From assembly GCA_936450465.1 (NCBI GenBank), contig OW388293.1:85582134-85646133 (forward strand): a DNA stretch of 64,000 bases, given 5' to 3'. This DNA is from Gibbula magus (lineage: Eukaryota > Mollusca > Gastropoda > Trochida > Trochidae). Both the position numbers and the translations under genes were made by a program. Shown here piece by piece: positions 51,071-61,714 of the stretch (position 1 is its first letter; every line of letters begins with the position of its first letter). Below the pieces are notes generated by a model. That model ran no database searches, was not told the DNA's origin, and worked only from the letters and a program-made list of their open reading frames with translations.

Positions 51071-51345
51071 ATACATCAGGTCGTAAAAAGGCCACTGAAC
51101 CACATCAAAAGCCTTCTCAATATCTAGAAAAAAAACACTATACTGTCCGTTTCTGTCCCTGTAAAAAGCTACACAGAAGCTAGAATTGGTAATGCATCCG
51201 TTCAGCGCCAGCACTTTTACAAAGTAGTGAGGAGAAACTATATTCCCACAAGCTGCATAACAGATAAGCTTCAATCCTCTGAGATGTATTCCTTTTGTAA
51301 AGAACTCTCGCCTGAAATTCAACCAATCTTAAAGAGTTTCCCTTT
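51050..51345 (-). pseudogene. L1/Tx1-type reverse transcriptase relic (B2)
   Basis: The 90-codon minus-strand frame contains FYRDRNGQYSVFFLDIEKAFD followed by VVQWPFYDL. That is RT palm motif A with its catalytic Asp, and the W-P-F that follows is typical of L1/Tx1-clade LINEs. Motif C (FADD) and the endonuclease are absent. The N-terminal half of the frame has no clear RT similarity. The B1 copy has a stop at the Trp. Confidence 0.55.
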
Positions 51346-51349
51346 GAAC

Positions 51350-51720
51350 TCAAAATAGATTATATTCACTGAATATTGTTAAGGAGTATCGACCAGTGTC
51401 AATGTTCTCTTCCTTCAAACTGAACATTGACTCATCACCGACTTTCATTTGAAACATTGTTTTATTTAACTGCCTGTGGCCTCTATAGATATACCAAACA
51501 CAATGATGTATCTGGACTATTCGCACCATGCCAGTAATAACAGCTGCACAGTAGATGCAAACCCGTCAGAGTTTAGTGGACTGTGTCAACCCTCTGACTG
51601 TTGACCCTGCAGCAAACATTTCTTTGTGTAGCATCTGAAAATAATGTGTGTATTGAAATTTTCATTGCATCAACACAACAGGAAACAATTTACCAGATAC
51701 TTGTGAAATGTTGTTGTCAT
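51350..51720 (+). repeat. Module M2, B2 copy
   Basis: Direct paralogue of 33430-33800, with the same neighbour relationships. Confidence 0.75.
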
Positions 51721-54335
51721 TTGTTTTCATTTATTGTTCGAATGAGTCACACTTCACAGCAACGTGATAGGGTTGCTTGCGAGGGATAAATACATAGTTT
51801 TGTAAGTGTTGTTTTAGTTTATAGTGGTTGTTAGTTATGTGATTCATTCGAACACACCATACAACACAATTCGTTGACCTTTGAGTCTCTGGATCGTGGA
51901 AGATAATTAGATTCAAAAGGTCGGGATTCTTTACTTGTCACTGGAACTGATCAAAGACGAAGTTGGTCTGTTGAAAACGTAACCAGATAATGGAAAAACC
52001 CTTTCGCGATACACCATGACTTCTGGCAACATATCGTTGTGATCTTACATATTGGGTCAGTGCCATGGCTTGAGGTCGTTGCTCAATTCTGAGATGTGAA
52101 CTGAAACTATACAATTGTTAATTAGTTATGGACAAGAATAGCAGAATGCCTCTATGTGTTAGAGGTATGAATTGTTTTCATTAGCAAATGAGAAAATAAA
52201 TGCCCAATGCTTTTTAATATTCGAATTATATTGAACAACACCCCTCCACATTAATAAGATATTTAATACAGAGTTTCAAATATCAGACAATAGAGATACA
52301 ATAGGCTCTTAAATATTACTAATATCCATGTAGCTCTATAAATATCTAAAATAGCCCAAGCCAAATGAAGTAGGCATTTAAATATTGTTGAATGTAGCGA
52401 TGTCTGTTGTCAATGTTTACAGAAAATCCAAACAATCAGAGAAACCCAAATGCAATAATACAGTGTCCACAGTATTGAATCCAAAATATAGAACGTCTTT
52501 ATACCAAAACTGCTTCTAGAAAGCCATAGAAATATGTATCTTAGTATTTTATTTACTGCACGCTCTAAATTAATGAAATATGTAACCTGTGCGTACGGAT
52601 ACACCTCTTACCATGGACGCATGATGCCATCTCACAAAATACCAAAACATAGATCAAGAAATAACCGTTAATAACATTTCTCATTTGAACAATACATTTT
52701 CAAAACACTCATTTCATTGTCTTTCTGTTGAAATTATAACAAGCGCAAATTGGCGAGTAAACAAAAACATTGTATTAATGTAACTATGTCTACACTTATG
52801 AATGATGTCAGGGGACTCTGACGCCATCGGAATGCGACTGTTATCAATCGCGATACAGTTAGCTTTAGCTGTACGTAGCTACAGTTGCTTTGCAAAAATA
52901 TGTTCTGTAACACCCTGACGACAATGATACTGAGGAGAAAGGTTACATACAGTTCTGCGTCTAGTTTTATCTAGTGAAATTTTGAGGAGCATTGTTCTTG
53001 GTGCTGATGAAGTTGCAGCAAATTGCTAACGGAACCGCCAACATTTTTAGCAAACATTAAAATGTTATATCAGCATTTATACTTACCTTGTTTATTCATT
53101 TATCTTGGTATAGTATCTTCTGTAACAACAGACAGACATGAACTATGCCTCCACAACCTGGAAAACTTACATGTCGACACGAAGCTAATTTTTTACATTC
53201 TCAACAATCAAAACCAATCCTCAAAAAGAGAAGAAACTATCAAAATGTACCTACAAGGATTACAATGTAGTAGCAATAGTACTCAACGGACGACTGTCAC
53301 AGGATTCGTGGGCTCAACATGAAGTTTATTCCTTGTGAATTTACATAAACTAAGGCTACGTCAAGTTGCATGACGAAGCAAAATGCCGGTCAAATCGCGA
53401 TGGCCCAAACGAAATTAGATGTCAAGGGAACTAACTCTGACTTACTAACTAACTCAACCAAGTGATACTGATTGACAGTAAATTGTTATAGAAGCGTCTA
53501 ATACCATGTCATCGAGTGGCGCAGACACGAGTGAAAATATATAACATTTCTACCTCACGCTCTAACCACTGTGTTATTCCGCCCCCTTTGTTGATGGAGC
53601 TAACCAGACGGATATTTAATCTGACACTTCAAAACCCAGAGATAATTACATTCATACACCTGGCTGCAACGAGTCACATAACCAGTAGTGTATCAGGTCG
53701 TTTATCAGAAAACTTCTAACTAACCAGCTATTCTTGAAAAAAAACATTATCTGAACAACATAAAACAAATAATCTGACAAATCCACTCACTTTAAGCCTT
53801 TTAACCCTGCAGCGAATGTAGTGTTGAGCTGGAAAGCCTACAAGGCATTTGAAAAACTAACAAAATCCTTTCTCAGAAATAAAGGAGATGGATGTTACTT
53901 GGTTTCATATAAACAACTTAAACGCAGACATTGCCATTGAAGTTTTTCTCTAACAAACCATTTATTTACCGTATCAATATTACAAACAGAAAAGGTAATC
54001 CCTGAGTGATGGTTTCCACAACTAACCAACAACAAACTGAGAGAATTTGAGAGAAGTTTATATTGTTTGATGTTTTCAAAAGCAACATCCAGTTTGTAAG
54101 TAAACGCCAGTATCGTACTTTATGACAAGGTTCCAAAAGCCATGTGTATATGAAAGTATTGTAAATATAGAAGAGATTTAAAAAAAAAAAACGAATTTAA
54201 GCAAATGTTTATTAGAGAGCGTTTCTTTCAGAACTAAAGCACTTGTCTTTTGTGAGTATTGTAAATGAGTAATCAGGGAATAACATAACCTTTAGAGCAA
54301 TGATATATATTGAAAACCGTAGCATAAGACATTGT
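51721..54335. other. B2 sequence without a supported gene
   Basis: Includes the tract identical to B1 (51928-52681), the empty Harbinger site (about 52858-52864), and 53010-53225, which B1 lacks. The frame 53023-53322 covers that extra piece; I recognise no domain in it. Confidence 0.45.
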
Positions 54336-55304
54336 TATACCCCCGCTACGAAGTAAGCGGGGTATATAGCGGTCATTCCGTCCGTCTGTCCGTCCTTCCG
54401 TCCGGTCAATTTTCTCAAAAACCGTCAAAGGTACATCAACCAAACTTTGTACAGTTGTTGAACATGTTCTTCCGATCGCGCACAGACAACGTTAAATTTT
54501 CTGAGATTTAAATTTGTTGTCGTTTCCATGGAAACGTCACTTTTTGGACTCAGTTTTATTGTGTTCAATGGGGACAAGTTTTCTCCGATACTGTTCAACC
54601 TAGGTGAATGAAATTGTGGTTGTAAGTACTCATGACCATCTTCTTTATCGAGTACGAAAACCAGTTGCGAAATATTATTTTTCACTGAGTTATGGTCCTT
54701 GAATCCGAAATTGAACTTAGTACCAAAAAGAACTGTGATGCTCCAATGGGGACACGTTTTCTCGGAAACTATTACATCGAGGTGAATGAAATTTAATATA
54801 GAGTTAGTCCAGATGATACTCCTCATCGAGTTCGAAAACCAGTTCAGAAATATTATATTTTACGGAGTTATGGCACTTGAATCCGAAATTGAACTTAGTA
54901 CCAAAAGAACTGTGATGCTCCAATTGGGACAAGTTTTCTCGGAAAGTATTTCATCTATGTGAATGAAATTTAACATGGAGGTAGTCCAGATGATAGACTT
55001 CATCGAGTTCACAGTCCAGTTCCGAAATATTATTTTTTACGGAGATATGAAGCCCTTGAATCTGTAATTGAACTTGGTACAAATTACCGGTGTGATGCTC
55101 TAATGGAAAAAAGTAAGTTACCTGAAAAATATTACATCTGGGTGCATGAAATTTTGTAATAACAAAGCCAGTTCCTAACATTATTTTGGTCAATAGTATG
55201 ATGCTTGAAGCTGTTTCTTAAACATAGTAACTTCACATCTATAATTCTCAATGGACGGATAGCGGATGGCGGGGGTATGTGAGCCTTTCTCACTTTTTTC
55301 TTGT
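54336..55304 (+). mobile_element. Rolling-circle (Helentron-like) element with 177-bp core repeats
   Basis: B1 lacks the 969 bp. The 5' end ATACCCCCGC (54337) sits in a CCCCGCT/AAGCGGGG hairpin, followed by a (GTCC)n tract. The core has about four imperfect units of 177-178 bp starting near 54571, 54749, 54926 and 55104. The 3' part has the inverted 5' end (GCGGGGGTAT, 55269-55278), then a GTGAG/CTCAC hairpin (55279-55293), T6 and CTTG against TT. This is the plan of Helentron-associated elements (HINE, including the bivalve pearl/CvA type). TTGTTAT on both sides could also be a 7-bp target duplication. It encodes no protein. Confidence 0.75.
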
Positions 55305-58300
55305 TATATTAGTAACCGATATAGCTGACATAACTACAACAATGGGATACAGTGTATTCACCTGAAGTATTCCATGGATGACATTCTGTTAAGATATGTG
55401 TATACATGTTTGATGTTTTTGACTACGCACGTATAGGCTTCTGTATATTGCTCCAACAGTTCCCATTAAAATATGTCTTATATCAGTGTTATCAGTGTGA
55501 GAGGTAGTGTTTGTTTCATAAACATAATTTTTTCTCGATGGTGAGTTGTTGATAAAGAGATACTGCGTCTAGCGGTCATATGTGTGTACGTGTAATCGTC
55601 TGTAACATAGCAATAAGAGCAATATCCAGACAAACTACTCACCTGGGAATAGCGTGCTTGTATTATATATTCAGTGAAAGTTTTGCATGATTTTTAAAAT
55701 GGTTTTACTGTATTTTAGGTCTTGCAATTGACAAGAAAGACGTGAACTCACAAAAGACACGTGTGTGCTCTTAAAAGATTTGTTTGATATTGAAGGCAGA
55801 TTAATCGAATTCAGCGGAATATGATATTGTACATGTTGTATGGAATAATTTTCGTTCTTCCTGTATTAATAATATGTCATTAATGTAATAGCTTGAGAAA
55901 AAGATGCCATAAATTAGTAGTTATATCATGGTGTCAAGCTAAGCAAATACCACGGAGGCACTTATATCGTTTCAATGACAGATTTACAGATATCAATAGC
56001 CACTAATGTTTTTAATACTGCCAAATACAATCATGTTCTTGCTGTTGAAGTCGATCGTGTTACACCATAACTCATACATCATACGCTTTAAAATTAGCTA
56101 TGTCAACCATTCCTATCTTATTCGTGTCTGTTTAGTATAAACGCTGTTGAAAACTAGCAGTCCTGAGTTTGCATTGTGTGCTTAAAAAACAGAAGTATGA
56201 TGTTGATCTAAATCGTAATTGCGTAAGCTAACGTCTACAATGAAAAGCTTATTTGAAAGACATGGACATACACACACACACAAAATAGTAAGGCCCATTC
56301 CTCAAAAGACGGGATCGAGATTCATCTTAAATACTTCTAAAATACACATGACTTGAAGCTTGAGTGCATGTAAATAATGATAAGAAAACTAATTGAAGCG
56401 GACTATTGCCATCTATAGCACACTATTTGTCATTAGTTTATTGAGTACAAGTCAGACACTGCTGCAGTAATTATCGAATGGAATTTCCATTTAAGAGTGT
56501 GCTTTATGGTGGGCCTGTCCGGTTCAATGTCGATATGACCCCTTAATGGCCAGGGAGTGCTCCAAGTTAGATAAATAGTCCTTAAGCTATCATTCCACTA
56601 AAACTCCTAATATAATGTTCTAAGTTCCGGTTTTGAAAACACAGCCATATCTTGTCGGTCATTAGTGTACTTTATGCTCCTACTTAGCTGTGGAAAGATA
56701 ACATTAACAAAGTAATACGCACATGCTTTAGCTGGGTAAAGCATTAGCTTCGTTCAAAGAAAGCTGTGTAAACAAAATATTTAAACCTGTGAATAAAGCA
56801 TGAGTTTGTGAAATGTTATGTAATAGATAAAGGACGAGTAGCGGTACATTATCTCACAATCGTACACTATTTTCCGACAGTGTACTGCTACGAGTTCTCT
56901 ATCTATCATAGAGCACAGTCAAATGCTCTTTTCAAAATACTGCATGACTTCTTTATTGACAATATAATCAGATGCCATTTCAAAGAATAAACCACTTAAG
57001 ATTCACACATCTGAGGAGGGGAAATGGGGTTTTAAAGTCATATGGACATTTATGATATGCAAGAATTAGCTTGGAAATTTGCTGAGTAATCATTTATATA
57101 GAATCCAACTACTTAATGAAAGATTTATAGAGATCAGCAGTCTCAATCTTCTCAACAATAATGTTAAGTATGCACTTCTACTTTAAATCTTGAGAGCTAT
57201 CAATCTGGTAACAGATGAATTTGAACCTTACTGATGGCTGAAGATGGTGTATGGTAATCTTCATAATTATTGTATGCAACATGAGGTCAGCATTTTTAAT
57301 CAATAAGGTGACCAGCTGTGGCAACATTACTTTTTAAAACTAACACTCTTGGATAATATATATGTTCAATTGCAGTTCTTATGATACTTTTATTCTTTTA
57401 TTTCAGAGAGAGATTTGATTACTTGTACAGAATCGGACTGACTTGATAGATCTACAAGAACTGATACAGGTTGCCGCCGAAGGCAGGTGACCAGTTTCTT
57501 ACAGATACAATTACCTCATGAACGAATGCAACTTTGAAGTCTCAATTTTTTTATTAGTGTTACATTGGATGTTGGGGGATGTCGGGGACTTCATATACTG
57601 GATGGCTATAACGTGGCGCAGAAAATAGTTAATTTTATAAATTTGAATTGTATACACACTTCAACAAAAAAGAGCAAACATTTACAATTCCCACGCTGAC
57701 ATGGAGGTAAAGTATCTGCTTCTGTCTCAGATGTAGCCGCAATATTAACTGTATCATTCCTCTTATTCTAGCACACAGATGGTTTATTTCCTCAGCCTGT
57801 AGCCTGTGCTCTATGAACATGGTGAGAAACAATTACTTCGTCATCTTCATGAGTCTAACCAGCACATATATTCAATATCTCGACAAGAGACAACAGTCTC
57901 GACTATGGGTATCATGCAATGGGGGATATCATGACTGTCACTCCAAGAGCATACATAGAATTAGTTAATTTGTATCGAATATACTGAATCGTATTCGTTT
58001 AAACGTTTGTGATAAAGAAACACATATAGTCATCTTTGTCAATAAGGTTAGCTTAAAACAAAGATGATTAAACGCTTGCAAAATATCGTTCGTTTGAAAA
58101 TATCATTTGGATATGAAACAGAAGTCTTTTTGTTAAAGTGCAGTATCAGAAAATTAATCTCGTTAAGAGGAAATAAATCTGATGAGACTGGAAACAATCA
58201 GTCGCATGGCTAGGGGCGAGAATGGTTTCTTGTTTTCAAAAGTGACATTCATATAACATTCACTGAGCAAAGCCATACTGTCCTGTCTGACACTAGTGTG

Positions 58301-58423
58301 ATTTGATTTTGATGTTTGAGAAAGCAACTATTCTTTACGTTTTATTTATTTACAAAATCATATTGGATCAAGAAGGTAACTACTGATTGATATATCTATA
58401 GAGTACCACTAGCATATATTTAA
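55305..58423. other. B2 sequence without a supported gene
   Basis: Co-linear with B1 40055-42805. 55940-56320 is extra in B2 and shows no inverted ends, with a short (CA)n run near 56270. No gene is supported. Confidence 0.45.
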
Positions 58424-58913
58424 AGGTACATCCATTGTGTTGTTCGGGGTCAAATTTGACAAACGTTATAAATGGTCTTATTTTATCGAGAAGTACCAAC
58501 TGTTACCGAAAAAAACATTTTAATGATACTCTACTTAGTATATTGACGATATGAGGGTTAAAGTGTCGATTTCTGATCGAAAACCGGACAATGCACCGCG
58601 TGTGGCGCGCGCCAATGAGTCAAACGTATTTTTGGAATCTTATTTACACAAGACAAAATAACCAATTTTGGTTGATAATGTTCAAGAAGTCATTTAACTA
58701 CTGTGCATATAAATAGGACATGCACTTTCGGTTTCTGCACATGCATAATGATGTTACTCGATTTTAATCGAAAACTAGTAATTTTGATATGTTTAGTGAT
58801 TGGGGATGAATATGCAAGCTAAGTGAATTTGTGTGTAGTGTAAACAGCACATATGGTGTGTTAGAACGTATTTAAGCAAAACAAATATTTTATGAAACAC
58901 AATGGATGTACCT
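58424..58913. mobile_element. TTAA-flanked non-autonomous DNA transposon (copy 2)
   Basis: The 490-bp element has the same inverted ends as 3099-3589. TTAA lies at 58420-58423 and 58914-58917. B1 reads CATATATTTAAGCACATATC at about 42804-42823, with a single TTAA, so the insertion in B2 is exact and post-dates the B duplication (or excised cleanly from B1). Confidence 0.92.
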
Positions 58914-59268
58914 TTAAGCACATATCAAGTGTATGTTGTAATGCTTGATTCTGTATTGGTTAGGTATTGTGTCTCTTGATCATGTGACCAGTATATCAGC
59001 AAAATAACTAATTAATTAGATATTGCCACAACAACCTTTGCTTCACCTGATCACTTTTAGAGTCCCACTCTTCAATTTGTCAGATGTAAGTCATGTTGGG
59101 ATTTATAAAGTACTAAGCATTAACGGTAATTCATCAAATCTTTAGCAAACTGAAGCACTCACAGGGGAACCAACCTAAGTCTACCATATGCACTGATTAC
59201 GCTGAAGCTTGTTGATACCATATGTTCAACCCTCACATGCCACTATACACACATGGGGAACATATAGA

Positions 59269-59650
59269 ATACTAAACGATGTCCCGTTTGATAATATGTT
59301 TATGAAACGAGTGGATGGTTTGGTATTTTAACGAGCGAAAGCGAGTTAAATACCGATGCCATTCACGAGTTTCATAAACATGTTATCAAACGGGACCGAG
59401 TTTATTATTTTATGTATTACTCAATGATTTAAACACCGCTGAATTGCAGGAAAATAGTTTTTAGTGACGCCTACTTGCACATAGACCACCCGATATTGCA
59501 GTCGCGCGACTAACATTGTGACGTCAACCAAAAACGACTATGATGTCACGCGCCGATTATAACGTTACGGCAGCACGCGGTGGTATCACACGTGTGTAAC
59601 CAATTCATTGTTATCTAATGAGTGATCTCACCACGGTTGAGTAATAAAAT
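59269..59650. mobile_element. Composite foldback MITE (B2)
   Basis: Paralogue of 43173-43556, with the same two-part plan. The loop here has AACGAGCGAAAGCGAG, closer to the intron relative at 36285. Confidence 0.75.
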
Positions 59651-61714
59651 AAGATCTCGGATAATGAATTTGAAGGGTGCTTTACTGAGAGCTAACCACA
59701 CCTTTTGAGAAGACATTGTAAAGAAACAACATTGAGCACTTTACTTGCATGATATAAGTTTATCTAATTTGAGGACGTGGGCAACACGACACACAAGAAA
59801 GCATGGCGCAGTTTGAACACGACCACATATCCATCAGTGAATGGTAACAACTAGTTATGGGAGACAAACAGTGAATTGTGCTATTAACGTAGGACACAAC
59901 TTCAGTAACGTTTGCTGCCATCTTGTGTCTGCATGACTGCTGCCCCTCGCATCGTTATAACCCTCGAATTGTTCCATGGGGATTTGCTTCAGTCTTCATG
60001 TAAGGCTGCCTCGAGCTTTACAATCTCTGACCAGTGACCCGTGGTCATGAAAATAATTTGAACTTGGGGGTGCTTAACTTTTTTTGCTGTGTTCCTAAAC
60101 TAATTGTTAGAACACGTTTCTGTTATCTGAATATATAATTGGACACTTTTTTACTTGATAAGATTACATACTATATACAACGTTGAGAAAGGATAGAACA
60201 AAATCCAGTTATGATTTAATATAGGCAACCCTTTTGCAGCAATGAAGTTGTCTTTATATAGTAAGTACATTTTGAAATGCAAAAGGTATTATTCTTATGT
60301 TTATTTATGTATTGTATTTACCAGTTTCTGGAGTGGAAACACATATTCTTACGAGCAACATGGATTACCTGAAGTCATCTACTACACTGGTTGTCTCCCC
60401 TTCCAGGACCATGATGTCAGATTAAAAGAATAGACTTTCTCCATTCTCTCACTGCAATGTCCTGACACATCAACACTGCCATTGTGCCTTAGATTCACTT
60501 TAATCCCGTTGGTGTTTTCGGGATGTCCCCAGACAGGTAAATTCCTTTGAACAGCATGATAATTAGTCTCAGGAGAGCTCTGTCTTGGCAGGCTTTAGAG
60601 CTATTGATGTTCTTACTGCTAAGCTTTGTGCATGATTAGAATACCATTGTGACTCGCATTAGAACGGTGAATACCCAGGAGATACACCATGTCGTGATTG
60701 CTAGACACGCTGTGTTCCTACAAAGCCACTCGGGTGGCGTGCATTTTAAGAATAAAAGATTTATATTTTATTAGATTTATGTAGTAAATGAATTGAAACA
60801 TATATTTACAAATTCACCAACACATGCTTCTGACATCTATTTTTGGAAAGCATTTATTTAGCTGTATGTATGAATTTTTCGGGTACATATTACTCTTCTC
60901 ACAGGCTGCATTTACAGGAGGTTTACAAGCCATTTTGTAAGACAGGGGTGCGTGTTAAGCCCTTTCTATGTATCAATGTTCATAAATGAATGAGCCACTC
61001 AAATGAGCAGGAATGGCAGAGATACAGCGTCACCCGGCTACAACTGAACTATCATTATGATTTGCAGATGTTATTATCCCATAATAATGTAAATAATCTA
61101 ATGGGTCTACAAAGACGAGCCTATGAAATTAAAAAGTACTCTAATAAATGGAAACTCACTGTTAATAGCAAAAAAAAGCAGCAAATGGTATCTTAAAGAG
61201 GAATATTTAGCGGTAAATGAATATTGCTGGATTGGTTTTAAGGTTATTAACTGTTGTATGGTAGTTCTTTCAAAATTGTTCAGGGAATGGTTCTCGTGAT
61301 AGAATAATGAGAGATGTTTATCATAGATTATGTAAACAATCTATAATCTTTTTTCGATCGGACAAATATTCAAATCAAGTTTACAGTAGTACGTTTTGCT
61401 CTAAGTCTGTTCTAATCTTCCAACTAGACCTCCCTATCCGTACAATCATTTTTTTTTAAATGCTTCATCATTGCTTAGAATGTAACTTTCATCTTTATAA
61501 TTGAAACATCACGTTTTGTGTGTAGTATGTCCTAATGTTATCCATTCCAATTGGTCCTCTTACATAAGCAAAACTAAATCCTATGCAGTTGAAGGCGTGA
61601 ATGTATCAGAAAGGACTTTTCATTATTCCTTGTCAATATTCTAAAATGATCAAACATTTCTAACTGAGAAGTTGTCGTCAGGATGCATCATGCACCAATA
61701 ATTCAAATATATAT
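59651..61714. other. B2 tail, no supported gene
   Basis: Contains about 265 bp (60563-60830) and about 200 bp (61465-61675) that B1 lacks; neither has clear ends. The frame 60242-60433 differs in its C-terminus from its B1 counterpart. Confidence 0.45.

Larger units (their letters stand above)
45300..61714. repeat. Segmental duplication unit B2 (16.4 kb)
   Basis: Tandem copy of B1. The B2-only pieces are about 48983-49420, 49880-51070 (contains M4), 53010-53225, 54336-55304 (mobile), 55940-56320, 58424-58913 (mobile), 60563-60830 and 61465-61675. The near-equal lengths of B1 and B2 are coincidental, because different insertions offset each other. Confidence 0.92.
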
